From DTU018 sp003444615 (GTDB lineage Bacteria; Bacillota; Syntrophomonadia; Syntrophomonadales; Syntrophomonadaceae), in NCBI GenBank assembly GCA_049656905.1, contig JBASMO010000064.1:1-12374 (forward strand): a DNA stretch of 12,374 bases, given 5' to 3'. A model generated the notes under the pieces. The model was given only the letters and a program-made list of their open reading frames with translations. It did not search any database and was not told where the DNA came from. The stretch's first letter is position 1. Each line of letters begins with the position of its first letter. The translations under genes and the position numbers were made by a program. This document shows, one piece after another, positions 5,817-12,374 of this stretch.

Positions 5817-7307
5817 TCAGTCCTTTATTTCTACAATGTCTTCACCAAACAATTCTTTGGCCTTTTGTACAACAATATCATTATACTGATCATCATCCAA
5901 GAAAATAAACTGTATTTCCAATGGACGCCCGGTTATTTCTTGCAACACCTCCGCCAGTATATCCCGGTTAGGTTTTTCTTCCATTCTTTCTTTGTGGAAT
6001 TTATACCCCCTGCGATAACCAATATAAACGGTGTCATCTTTCATTCCCAAAAGCCTGCCCTGGCACAAGAGTGCATGGGTAGGTATTTTGCGTTCTTTTA
6101 CGCCGGCCAGTATTTTATTCCACATGGTATCCCGCGCTTCTTTTGGCTCACGGCGCCCTACTGGCGCAGTTTTTACCGGGGAAGGCTGTTTTTTGCTGAC
6201 CGTAGCTGGGGGCTCTTCCCGGGTAAACAAGGCCGTAATCTCCAAGAACGCCATTTCCAATATAAAGCGCTGTCCTTCGCTGAATCTCAGTTTATCTGCT
6301 GTATCCGCCAGTATCCGTAATGCCTGTAGGATTCTAGCTGTTCCTGCTTTTTTGTGCTGTTGCAGCGCCGCGATACTGGCCTCAGTAACTACGGCAAAAC
6401 CGGCGTCTTGTCCGGTGGTATGATACAAGAGAAGGTCGCGCAAATACCAAGTGGTCTCCCGGGCAATCTGCTGAGCTTCCCTGCCTTGTTGCAGAGCGGT
6501 TGCCAGCATCTGTAACACCTGACCGGAATCACCCGACCAAACCCCATCGATTAACCGGGATAAGAAAACATCATCCACCAGACCCAGAACATCCAAAACA
6601 TCTTCTTTGGAAATCTGTTCTCCCCGGTAGGAATACACCTGTTCCAGAGTGCTCAATGCATCCCGCAGCCCCCCATTGGCACGGCGAGCGATTATATCCA
6701 GGGCGGCTGGCTCCACCACCATTTGGTTGGCATCAGCCACCTGTTTGAGTCTTCCTTTCATCTCCTCCATGGTTAGACGCCGGAAGTTATAGCCCTGGCA
6801 GCGGGACCGAATAGTGGCGGGAATTTTTTGCGGTTCAGTGGTAGCCAAGATAAACATAACTGATTCCGGTGGCTCCTCAATAGTTTTTAGCAAGGCATTA
6901 AATGCTTCCATGGTAAGCATATGCACCTCATCGATAATATACACTTTTTTCTTGCCTTGGGCGGGAAGAACTCGCACTTTCTCCCTTAAATCACGTATCT
7001 CGTCTATGCCGCGATTAGAAGCAGCGTCAATTTCAATAACATCCATGAAATTGCCATTATTGATATCCTGACAGCAAGAACAGCTATTGCACGGCTCACC
7101 TTCCTGGGGCTGCTCGCAGTTAACTGCTTTGGCTACTATTTTAGCTATGCTGGTCTTCCCAGTACCCCGAGGTCCGGAAAAAAGGTAAGCATGAGCTAAG
7201 CGGTTTTCACGAACCCCATTGCGCAAAGCAGTGACCGTCTGTTCCTGTCCCACAACTTCATCAAAGCGCTGTGGTCTCCAAACGCGATACAATGCCAGGT
7301 AAGCCAT
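5817..7307 (-). CDS. dnaX: DNA polymerase III subunit gamma/tau
   Basis: The clamp-loader ATPase that loads the sliding clamp and holds the replisome together. The sequence shows Walker A GPRGTGKTS at 45-53, a zinc module with Cys64, Cys73, Cys76 and Cys79, Walker B VYIIDEVHM at 122-130, the sensor SRC at 168-170, and the clamp-loader lid and collar to about residue 362. A Pro/Lys-rich linker (365-390) and a C-terminal domain follow. At 496 residues it is shorter than B. subtilis DnaX (about 563) because the linker is short. ATG 7307 has AAGGAGG seven bases upstream. A run of six A on the coding strand (6194-6189, codons 372-373) sits at the domain III/linker border; a -1 slip there would end after 13 further residues. 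Confidence 0.97.
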   Translation of the reverse strand: MAYLALYRVWRPQRFDEVVGQEQTVTALRNGVRENRLAHAYLFSGPRGTGKTSIAKIVAKAVNCEQPQEGEPCNSCSCCQDINNGNFMDVIEIDAASNRGIDEIRDLREKVRVLPAQGKKKVYIIDEVHMLTMEAFNALLKTIEEPPESVMFILATTEPQKIPATIRSRCQGYNFRRLTMEEMKGRLKQVADANQMVVEPAALDIIARRANGGLRDALSTLEQVYSYRGEQISKEDVLDVLGLVDDVFLSRLIDGVWSGDSGQVLQMLATALQQGREAQQIARETTWYLRDLLLYHTTGQDAGFAVVTEASIAALQQHKKAGTARILQALRILADTADKLRFSEGQRFILEMAFLEITALFTREEPPATVSKKQPSPVKTAPVGRREPKEARDTMWNKILAGVKERKIPTHALLCQGRLLGMKDDTVYIGYRRGYKFHKERMEEKPNRDILAEVLQEITGRPLEIQFIFLDDDQYNDIVVQKAKELFGEDIVEIKD

Positions 7308-7358
7308 GGTTGTCCTCCTTTTTAATTCCCTGGCCGGGAAATCAAGCCAGCAGTATAT

Positions 7359-7394
7359 TACTCACATTATACAGGAAAAAGAATTAAGACGAGA
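7359..7394 (-). promoter_or_regulatory. Possible dnaX promoter
   Basis: A perfect TATAAT lies on the minus strand at 7371-7366, after the SRP terminator and 59 bp before the dnaX start. The -35 at 17-bp spacing (TCTCGT, 7394-7389) is poor. An inverted repeat, ATTCCC-TGGCC-GGGAAAT at 7325-7342, stands just upstream of the Shine-Dalgarno and could fold in the leader. Confidence 0.45.
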
Positions 7395-7412
7395 AGGTGA
7401 CCAGGCGGTCAG

Positions 7413-7446
7413 AAAAAATTAAAAGGCTTTCCGGTTGGAAAACCTT
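7413..7446 (-). terminator. Intrinsic terminator of the SRP RNA gene
   Basis: The minus strand forms a 10-bp stem, AAGGTTTTCC (7446-7437) with GGAAAGCCTT (7432-7423), one G-U pair and an AACC loop. It is followed by TTAATTTTTT (7422-7413). It begins about 10 bases after the mature SRP RNA end, so it should separate the RNA gene from dnaX. Confidence 0.85.
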
Positions 7447-7455
7447 AAATTTTAA

Positions 7456-7726
7456 TGCCGTGCACCTGGCCTCGAAAATACTTTCCGGGCGATACTCCAG
7501 CAGTTTGCTCCATTCAGGCTACCCTGCGTCACACAGGATGGATTCTTTAGTGCTGCTTCCTTCCGGACCTGACACGGTTCAGAATGTCCTGTTGCGCCGG
7601 ACCCAAACTTCAACGCCACTTACTCGAGCCAGACCCCACAAAGTAAGCCCTCAGCTCAGGAATTCGACCCTGCTGTAGCGGGTTGCAGGTTACAGGGCAC
7701 CGCTAATTCCCCATCTAGCACGGCAA
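7456..7726 (-). ncRNA. ffs: Signal recognition particle RNA, long Bacillus type (scRNA)
   Basis: The minus strand contains the near-invariant SRP helix 8 core GTCCGGAAGGAAGCAGC (around 7570-7553), where Ffh binds. The 5' end has the Alu-domain sequence GCCGTGCTAG...GGTGCCCTGTA, and the 3' end GGTGCACGGC pairs with the 5' GCCGTGC to close the RNA. About 271 nt is the size of the B. subtilis scRNA, including the Alu domain missing from the 4.5S RNA of Gram-negative bacteria. Many blocks match B. subtilis scRNA closely, including AAGTAAGTGG (here GAGTAAGTGG), GTTTGGGTCC and GCAGGGT. It lies directly upstream of dnaX, as in Bacillus. Ends are set by pairing and may be off by several bases. Confidence 0.95.
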
Positions 7727-7731
7727 ATCTT

Positions 7732-7766
7732 AAGCAACATTTCATAAAAAAACTTAAACCTGTCAT
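7732..7766 (-). promoter_or_regulatory. Possible SRP RNA promoter
   Basis: On the minus strand ATGACA (7766-7761) is followed, after a T-rich 16-bp spacer, by TGAAAT (7744-7739), with an expected start near 7732, a few bases before the mature RNA end. The -10 is a weak match, so the call is tentative. Confidence 0.4.
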
Positions 7767-7777
7767 CGGCTGTTCCG

Positions 7778-7860
7778 GCCAAGTGACGTGGCAATCAATT
7801 AACTAACACCGTATATCGACATAGAGATTACCACGCCCCTTTCAGGGGCTCGCAATGACA
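7778..7860. repeat. Short palindromic repeat-like element upstream of the SRP gene
   Basis: The 7824-7860 segment reads, on the minus strand, GTCATTGCGAGCCCC, a five-base loop, then GGGGCGTGGTAATCTC. The GCCCC/GGGGC stem is at 7835-7849. This has the ends of the dispersed GTCATTGCGAG...GGCAATCTC repeat common in bacterial genomes (from memory). A second partial copy, GTGACGTGGCAATC, lies at about 7783-7796, and its GTGGCAATC is a near inverted repeat of GATTACCAC at 7826-7834. The rest of the 7767-7979 gap holds no gene that I can support. Confidence 0.45.
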
Positions 7861-7979
7861 ATAGTTTACTTCCGGGTAAACCATTATCTCCCGGTTTTTC
7901 GTCTTTTCAAGGAGATTGGCTAGTTCATTGTAACCTCTTTAAGGGATGATTGCAAGAGGCAGAAGACGGCAGGGTTAGT

Positions 7980-8471
7980 TCAATCGCTGCCCGGTAAACA
8001 CTGCTTTTGAAAGACGTGAAAGGCTCTTTGACAATCAGGGTTTTCCTTAAAAAAGTGCACCAGAACAATAATCTTTTCCATGGTGCCAGGACTGACATTG
8101 TGTTCAATCTTTTCTGTCTCCTGCAGTATTCCTTCTTCTACCCCAATTATCCGCAAAAACTCCTCCAGAATCTCATGCCTTTTCAGTAAATATTTACCTA
8201 CTTCTTCGCCCGATTCGGTAAGCTTCACCAGGCCATAGCGTTCATATTTTAGATAGGGGGTTTCTGATAATTTCTGTACCATATTGGTAGCGGAAGGGGG
8301 TTGGACATTTAAGGCGGAGGCCAGGTCGCTGATCCGCGTATAGCCTTTATCGCGAGACAGGCGGTAGACCATTTCCAAATAATCTTCCATACTGGGTGTG
8401 AGCAAATTGGCGTCCTTGCTGAGCAGTTCATAACCTCGCACGGTGTAAAACCTTTCCCTCTCTTTAGACAC
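7980..8471 (-). CDS. mntR: MntR-like manganese-responsive transcriptional regulator (DtxR family)
   Basis: A 163-residue DtxR-family repressor. A winged helix (about 28-90) begins with TPSMEDYLEMVY and includes the recognition region VQPPSATNMVQKL. The dimerisation/metal domain follows. Aligned to B. subtilis MntR, all six manganese ligands are present: Asp30, Glu33, His99, Glu120, Glu123 and His124 (MntR 8, 11, 77, 99, 102, 103). The Asp at the first site favours manganese over iron. There is no C-terminal SH3 domain, as in MntR. The GTG start at 8471 has AGGAGG seven bases upstream and gives a 22-residue extension over B. subtilis MntR; a TTG at 8405 with AAGGA would match the short form. 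No manganese transporter is in the window. Confidence 0.88.
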   Translation of the reverse strand: MSKERERFYTVRGYELLSKDANLLTPSMEDYLEMVYRLSRDKGYTRISDLASALNVQPPSATNMVQKLSETPYLKYERYGLVKLTESGEEVGKYLLKRHEILEEFLRIIGVEEGILQETEKIEHNVSPGTMEKIIVLVHFFKENPDCQRAFHVFQKQCLPGSD

Positions 8472-8552
8472 TGCTATACCTCCTGGCCATGATCTTATTT
8501 AAGTTTATGCGCTCATCTAGAAAGGTAGTCTTTGGTTAGAAAGGATGTAGAT

Positions 8553-8581
8553 GAAAAAAGAGATAGCACAAACCTACCTCT
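8553..8581 (-). terminator. Intrinsic terminator after xpt
   Basis: The minus strand forms an 8-bp stem, AGAGGTAG (8581-8574) with CTATCTCT (8566-8559), one G-U pair and a 7-base loop, followed by T-rich sequence (six T from 8559, the first of them paired in the stem). It lies 9 bases past the xpt stop and separates xpt from the regulator gene, which therefore needs its own promoter within 8472-8552. I cannot place that one with confidence. Confidence 0.85.
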
Positions 8582-8589
8582 TTGGAGGA

Positions 8590-9162
8590 TTAATCTCGTA
8601 ATTCGATGTGTTCTTCATCCATGGCCTCAATTATAGCCAGAGAAGTAACCTTTATGCCCTGCTCTCTCAGGCGACGTCCTCCTTCTTGAAAACCTTTTTC
8701 TATAACAATGCCTACTCCCGCTAGGCTAGCTCCTGCCTGGTGAATGATGTCAATCAATCCCTGCACAGCCCGGCCGTTGGCTAAAAAATCATCAATTATC
8801 AATACATGGTCCTGCCCATGCAGGTAACGCCGGGATACTTTCATTAAATAACTGGTGTTGCGGGTAAAGGAAAACACTTCGCTGGTATAGGTATCCTGAT
8901 CTAAATTGCGGGATGCCGACTTTTTAGCAAATACTACCGGAACCTGAAATAACATAGCTGTGGCAACTGCTATTGCTATCCCAGATGCTTCCACAGTAAG
9001 AATCTTGGTAATTGGTTCATTCTTAAAACGGTCATAGAATTCCCGGCCGATTTCCTGTAAAAAAGCAATATCTAGCTGGTGGTTGAGAAAATGATCTACT
9101 TTTAGTACCCCGTCGCCCACAACGATTGCTTCAGCTTTAATGCGATCTTTCAATAGCTTCAT
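8590..9162 (-). CDS. xpt: Xanthine phosphoribosyltransferase
   Basis: Xpt converts xanthine and PRPP to XMP and pyrophosphate in purine salvage, in the cytoplasm. The 190-residue protein matches the family throughout. It has an N-terminal MKLLKDRI, the VEASGIAIA block (59-67) and the PRPP-binding VLIIDDFLANGRAV near residues 116-129. VIEKGFQEGGRRLREQGI follows towards the C-terminus. ATG 9162 has AAGGAAAGG about six bases upstream. The gene stands alone between its own promoter and terminator, without the pbuX permease that follows it in Bacillus. The leader shows no purine riboswitch; a perfect palindrome sits there instead. Confidence 0.96.
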   Translation of the reverse strand: MKLLKDRIKAEAIVVGDGVLKVDHFLNHQLDIAFLQEIGREFYDRFKNEPITKILTVEASGIAIAVATAMLFQVPVVFAKKSASRNLDQDTYTSEVFSFTRNTSYLMKVSRRYLHGQDHVLIIDDFLANGRAVQGLIDIIHQAGASLAGVGIVIEKGFQEGGRRLREQGIKVTSLAIIEAMDEEHIELRD

Positions 9163-9182
9163 ATGTTTCCTTTCCTTAAATC

Positions 9183-9197
9183 TTAGGTTTAACCTAA
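9183..9197. promoter_or_regulatory. Perfect 15-bp palindrome, candidate DtxR-family operator
   Basis: TTAGGTT-T-AACCTAA has 7-bp arms about a single centre base. It resembles the TTAGGTTAG...CTAACCTAA boxes of the DtxR/IdeR group more than the B. subtilis MntR box (TTTGCCTTAAGGAAA type, from memory). It would lie at about +7 to +21 of the xpt transcript and would overlap the -35 of a rightward promoter, so bound protein could repress both. The regulator is not shown; the MntR-like gene next to xpt is the obvious candidate. Confidence 0.55.
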
Positions 9198-9225
9198 AAA
9201 TGATAGTCTAATTATAATACAGCAT
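9189..9225 (+). promoter_or_regulatory. Possible rightward promoter of the EamA transporter gene, overlapping the xpt promoter
   Basis: A perfect TATAAT at 9213-9218 overlaps the leftward -10. With an 18-bp spacer the -35 would be TTAACC (9189-9194, 4 of 6), inside the palindrome. The leader to ATG 9323 would be about 98 bases. No second promoter nearer the gene was convincing. Confidence 0.4.
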
Positions 9226-9240
9226 CTGCCATAGTGTTAG
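9204..9240 (-). promoter_or_regulatory. xpt promoter
   Basis: On the minus strand CTAACA (9240-9235) is separated by 18 bp from a perfect TATAAT (9216-9211), with an expected start near 9204 and a leader of about 42 bases. That is too short for a purine riboswitch with expression platform. Confidence 0.65.
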
Positions 9241-9322
9241 GGTCTCTTTTGGCGTAAACGTTAAAGTGCTAAACTGTTGTCATGCTCATAGGGCTTAGAT
9301 TATGTATTACAGGAAGGTTATC

Positions 9323-10225
9323 ATGGGTTTAGGCAGATTAGGATTCTGGTTAGTAGGTGCCGGAGCAGCTTTATGGGGAACTATAGGATTATTTGTTAAT
9401 GCTCTCCAGCAGCTGGGGTTTGATTCCCTGCAAATAACCCTATTACGGACCGGAACGGCTGGTCTAATTTTATTTTTATATACCGCTTTTTGCCGTCCTG
9501 ACCAGCTACATATCCGCTGGCGGGATCTCCCCTATTTCCTCGGAACAGGGATTTGCAGCATCGCTTTTTTCAACTGGTGCTACTTTCAAGCCATCCAGGA
9601 AGTGTCTTTATCCATAGCTGCTGTCCTTCTGTATACCGGACCTGCTTTTGTGGTGGTTTTAGCCCGTATTTTCCTCCAAGAAGCCCTTACCTCAGTAAAA
9701 ATAGGGGCTCTTTTGGCCACTCTTCTGGGCTGCGGTTTTGTGGTGGGCTGGCTGCCCGGACTGGAGCAAAATATTACCCTTTATGGCCTGGTTATCGGTT
9801 TAGGCTCTGGCCTTGGTTATGGTTTGTACAGTGTAATTGGCAAACCGGCTACTTCCCGGTATACGCCTCTGACTATTACCACCTATACCTTTATTATTGC
9901 GGCTCTCTTTCTTGGTCCTCTGACGGAACCCCAGAAAATGCTGGTTCTCCTTTATACTACACCGGCTTGGCCTTATATCATGGGCTTAAGCCTGATACCA
10001 ACGGTTATAGCTTATTTATTGTACACCAAGGGATTATCTATGTTGGAATCCAGCCGGGCCTCTATAGCTGCTACTATTGAGCCGGTTATAGCTGTTTTGA
10101 TAGGGATGGGGCTGTTGGGAGATAACTTGTCCCTTTGGCAAGGCCTGGGCATAATGCTTATATTAACTGCGGTTTTTGCTATTCAGTTTGAAGCTGCCTC
10201 CCTACAGAATTTGTCTAAAAAGTAG
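9323..10225 (+). CDS. EamA/DMT-family transporter (drug/metabolite exporter type)
   Basis: A 300-residue integral membrane protein of the EamA (DUF6, RhaT-like) family. About ten hydrophobic segments are arranged as two EamA repeats: one from GFWLVGAGAALWGTIGLFV at the N-terminus to about residue 140, the second from LYGLVIGLGSGLGYGLYSVI to the end. The second carries the typical SRASIAATIEPVIAVLIG motif before the last helices. Members export amino acids, metabolites or drugs; substrate cannot be read from the sequence. The frame opens at ATG 9302, but AGGAAGG at 9311-9317 stands five bases before ATG 9323, so the shorter start is preferred. No intrinsic terminator was seen after the stop, so read-through into the kinase gene 73 bp on is possible. 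Confidence 0.9.
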   Translation: MGLGRLGFWLVGAGAALWGTIGLFVNALQQLGFDSLQITLLRTGTAGLILFLYTAFCRPDQLHIRWRDLPYFLGTGICSIAFFNWCYFQAIQEVSLSIAAVLLYTGPAFVVVLARIFLQEALTSVKIGALLATLLGCGFVVGWLPGLEQNITLYGLVIGLGSGLGYGLYSVIGKPATSRYTPLTITTYTFIIAALFLGPLTEPQKMLVLLYTTPAWPYIMGLSLIPTVIAYLLYTKGLSMLESSRASIAATIEPVIAVLIGMGLLGDNLSLWQGLGIMLILTAVFAIQFEAASLQNLSKK

Positions 10226-10298
10226 ATTTTATATAGCCCTAAGGGGTAATGATATAGTAAAATGGTGAAAAATAGCATTTTATTTCAAGGAGTACGTC

Positions 10299-12230
10299 AT
10301 GGGCGAAAACGTTGTTTGTCAAACAACTGGGCTTCCCCTGCCACTACGCAATCGCATAAATTGGATGATGGAAAATTCTTTTGATATAGTTGTTATTATT
10401 GACTTGAAAACTAACCTCTATAAATATGCTAGTCCCTCTCACTCCAGGATATTAGGCTTGTCTGTTCAGGATCTGCTTGGCACATGCTGGTTAGACTATA
10501 TCCATCCCGATGATATTGACTATGTTGCCGACCAGGTTAGACTTGGCCTCACTGCTGGTAACAATAGTGCTGTTTACCGCCATCTCAATAAACAGGGGGA
10601 CTATGTGTGGCTACATACCATCGGTTCTATAATAACGGAAACAGAATATAACGGGGATTTGCTACTGGTATCCCGAAACATCCAGCAGCTTAAATATATT
10701 GAAGAACAACTTCAAGAGTCGGAAGAAAAATACCGGCTAATAACTGACAACGCTCAGGATTTAATTCTACTGCTAGACCCCATTTCCCTTACCTGCACTT
10801 TTGCCAGTCCCTCCATAAGCCGATTTTTAGGATATCAGGAAAAAGAGATATTAGGCACCTCTTTTTTTCAGCATATCCATCCTCTGGACTTGGAAAATGT
10901 GATAATAGCTACCCGCCGGTTTACCTTCAAGTCCCAGGATAATATTATGCAGTACCGGTTGGTGCGTAAAGATGGTTCCTATTTATGGGCCGAATCAGTT
11001 GGGAAAATGTTTCGCAGTAAAGAAGACAAATGGAATCTACTGCTTTCCACCCGGGACATAAGCAAACGCAAGCAGGCTGAACAGGCACTTCTAGCCAATG
11101 AACTCCTGCTCAGGGAAAATGAAAAGGAACTGAAATATCAACTTGATCATGTAAATTATCTAATCAATAACATGCATGAAATATTTGCTACCTATGACCA
11201 TAATCAGAGGATTACCTTTGTTAATCGCGGCCACGAAAAACCTCTGGGTTATGAACCAGAAGAATTAATAGGACGACCTGTTCTAAGCCTGGTGGCCGAC
11301 TCCGAAAAAGATAAAATGTCTACTCAGATAAATGTCCGGCTACATACGGCGGGTTTTGATACTATTGAAACCCTTCTTAAACACAAAGACGGACATGAGG
11401 TAGCGGTACGCATAAAAAGTTCTTCCATTGTTAAAAACGGTGAAATTAGCGGTGTTACGCTTTTAGTTGAAGACATTTCCGAGCATCTTAAAATAAAACG
11501 AGAAATGCTTCGTCTAAGTCAGTTACATACTGTAGGAGAAATGGCAGCCAGCCTCGGCCATGAAATACGTAACCCCATGACAACTGTGCAGGGTTTTCTC
11601 CAGCTTATCAGTCAGGAGCCAAACATGGACCCTTATCAGGACTATTTCAGCATAATGTTAGAGGAGCTTAATCGAGTCAATGCAATTATTACCGAGTTTT
11701 TATCACTAGCTAAAAACAAACTGGTTGACTTGAATTTACAAGACTTGAACTCGCTCATCACTGCCCTTTATCCTTTACTGCAGGCGGATGCCCTATTGTG
11801 CGACAAAAGCGTAATCCTAAAATTAGACCAAACTTCTCCTTTGTGGCTGGATAGCGCCGAGATACGCCAACTGCTCATTAATCTGGTCCGCAATGGATTA
11901 GAAGCGATGACCGCGGGTGGCAAGGTGTATATTAAGACTTATGAGGATGGCTCGGAAGTAGTCTTAGAAGTGCAGGATGAAGGTTCAGGTATTGACCCTC
12001 ATATATTAGAAAAACTAGGTACCCCTTTTATCACCACCAAAGATAATGGTACTGGTCTTGGCTTAGCCGTCTGTTACAGTATAGTAGCCCGACACAAGGC
12101 TACCATAGAGCCGGTAACCGGTCCTGAGGGAACCACTATTATCATCCGTTTTCCCATTCCTACGCCATTAGACGAGTCCTTTCCAAAAACCATAACCGGG
12201 AAACAGCCAGAAGCTTTTCCCGGCATTTGA
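10299..12230 (+). CDS. Soluble three-PAS sensor histidine kinase, sporulation-kinase style
   Basis: A 643-residue cytoplasmic kinase without membrane segments. Three PAS domains lie at about 24-130, 145-255 and 285-395; the first two have the WLDYIHPDD and FFQHIHPLD type motifs, and a coiled-coil linker lies at 256-284. The HisKA domain follows with phosphoacceptor His421 in SLGHEIRNPMTTVQGFLQL, then the ATPase with N box (NLVRNGLEA, Asn532), G1 DEGSGI (560-565) and G2 GTGLGL (584-589). The H-box region is of the B. subtilis KinA/KinB/KinE type that feeds the Spo0A phosphorelay, so a role in sporulation entry is a fair guess. No response regulator is nearby. ATG 10299 has AAGGAG seven bases upstream. 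The signal sensed is unknown. The C-terminal 20 residues are Pro-rich and variable. Confidence 0.93.
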   Translation: MGENVVCQTTGLPLPLRNRINWMMENSFDIVVIIDLKTNLYKYASPSHSRILGLSVQDLLGTCWLDYIHPDDIDYVADQVRLGLTAGNNSAVYRHLNKQGDYVWLHTIGSIITETEYNGDLLLVSRNIQQLKYIEEQLQESEEKYRLITDNAQDLILLLDPISLTCTFASPSISRFLGYQEKEILGTSFFQHIHPLDLENVIIATRRFTFKSQDNIMQYRLVRKDGSYLWAESVGKMFRSKEDKWNLLLSTRDISKRKQAEQALLANELLLRENEKELKYQLDHVNYLINNMHEIFATYDHNQRITFVNRGHEKPLGYEPEELIGRPVLSLVADSEKDKMSTQINVRLHTAGFDTIETLLKHKDGHEVAVRIKSSSIVKNGEISGVTLLVEDISEHLKIKREMLRLSQLHTVGEMAASLGHEIRNPMTTVQGFLQLISQEPNMDPYQDYFSIMLEELNRVNAIITEFLSLAKNKLVDLNLQDLNSLITALYPLLQADALLCDKSVILKLDQTSPLWLDSAEIRQLLINLVRNGLEAMTAGGKVYIKTYEDGSEVVLEVQDEGSGIDPHILEKLGTPFITTKDNGTGLGLAVCYSIVARHKATIEPVTGPEGTTIIIRFPIPTPLDESFPKTITGKQPEAFPGI

Positions 12231-12239
12231 TAATCCAGT

Positions 12240-12374
12240 TTATGCAAAGCTAAATGATATAACTAGGACGACTAGTTGGTAGCATTCTTTCACACCATAC
12301 TGCTCCATCAGCCGATGGAGCAGTTTATGATATTCTTCGTGCTTGCCCGCTCCCATTTTTTCCAATTCCAACTG
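12240..12374 (-). CDS. Possible 3' end of a convergent gene, cut by the window edge
   Basis: The minus strand is open from the edge to TAA at 12242-12240. The first part (ELEKMGAGKHEEYHKLLHRL, then MEQYG) has the charged, helical look of a real protein C-terminus. The end (QLVVLVISFSFA) is hydrophobic and less convincing. Only 44 codons are visible and I recognise no family. It lies convergent to the kinase gene, 9 bp from its stop. A perfect 10-bp hairpin falls inside it. Confidence 0.35.
   Translation of the reverse strand, partial: QLELEKMGAGKHEEYHKLLHRLMEQYGVKECYQLVVLVISFSFA
12300..12330 (+). terminator. Possible terminator of the kinase gene
   Basis: A perfect 10-bp stem, CTGCTCCATC (12300-12309) with GATGGAGCAG (12314-12323) and loop AGCC, is followed by TTTATGATATT. 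The stem is strong but the T-run is short and broken, and the hairpin lies 70 bp beyond the stop. A weaker 8-bp hairpin (12196-12203 with 12216-12223) sits in the last kinase codons. If the convergent frame is real, the palindrome is also coding. Confidence 0.4.

Noticed and set aside
7397..7678. Rightward 93-codon frame over the SRP RNA gene
   Set aside because: It is the antisense shadow of a clear structured RNA.
7871..7897. Rightward terminator CCGGG...CCCGGTTTTT
   Set aside because: The stem is only 5 bp with a 13-base loop, and no rightward gene lies upstream. It does not suit the leftward regulator gene, which would need T's on the other side.
7767..7979. A tRNA gene upstream of the SRP RNA, as in B. 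subtilis
   Set aside because: No acceptor stem, TTCGA-type loop or cloverleaf could be found on either strand.
9163..9301. Purine riboswitch upstream of xpt
   Set aside because: The expected conserved pairs and loop sequences are absent, and the promoter leaves a leader of only about 42 bases.

Overview
The window reads as a chromosomal housekeeping region of a strictly anaerobic, spore-forming Firmicute of the class Clostridia. A Syntrophomonas-like lineage is my guess from gene style, not a demonstrated assignment. The grounds are a ferredoxin-dependent 2-oxoacid oxidoreductase, a long Bacillus-type SRP RNA with an Alu domain, the dnaX-ybaB-recR-yaaL-bofA order known from Bacillus and Clostridia, a sporulation checkpoint protein (BofA), and a soluble PAS histidine kinase of the KinA/KinE style.

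Layout, left to right. Positions 1-328 hold no gene but three tandem sigma-A-like promoters pointing left, out of the window. Their leader is structured, and in B. subtilis an rRNA operon follows bofA, so an rRNA operon probably begins just beyond position 1. Positions 329-3741 are one leftward operon: a P-loop NTPase of unassigned function, then the alpha, beta, gamma and delta subunits of a 2-oxoacid:ferredoxin oxidoreductase, driven by a good promoter at 3786-3814. Positions 3983-7307 are the leftward dnaX-ybaB-recR-yaaL-bofA cluster, closed by a strong terminator. About 200 bp of extra DNA separates ybaB from recR. Positions 7413-7766 carry the leftward SRP RNA gene with its own terminator. 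A 250-bp non-coding stretch with a short palindromic repeat-like element follows.

Positions 7980-9162 hold two leftward genes, an MntR-like metalloregulator and xpt (xanthine phosphoribosyltransferase), the latter with a clear terminator. From 9323 the genes run rightward: an EamA/DMT transporter, then a three-PAS histidine kinase. The xpt-EamA intergenic region has overlapping divergent promoters and a perfect TTAGGTT-T-AACCTAA palindrome that resembles a DtxR-family operator. The last 135 bases may contain the 3' end of a convergent leftward gene.

How the genes fit together: the oxidoreductase operon joins 2-oxoacid (branched-chain or 2-oxoglutarate) metabolism to reduced ferredoxin. The dnaX cluster provides the clamp loader, a nucleoid protein and recombinational repair, with two genes of sporulation flavour at its end. 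SRP RNA serves membrane targeting. Xpt salvages xanthine. No mobile element, CRISPR array, phage gene or tRNA was recognised. I did not find a clearly novel multi-gene system. The best leads are the NTPase tied to the oxidoreductase, the palindrome between xpt and the transporter beside an MntR-like gene, and the tandem promoters at the left edge.
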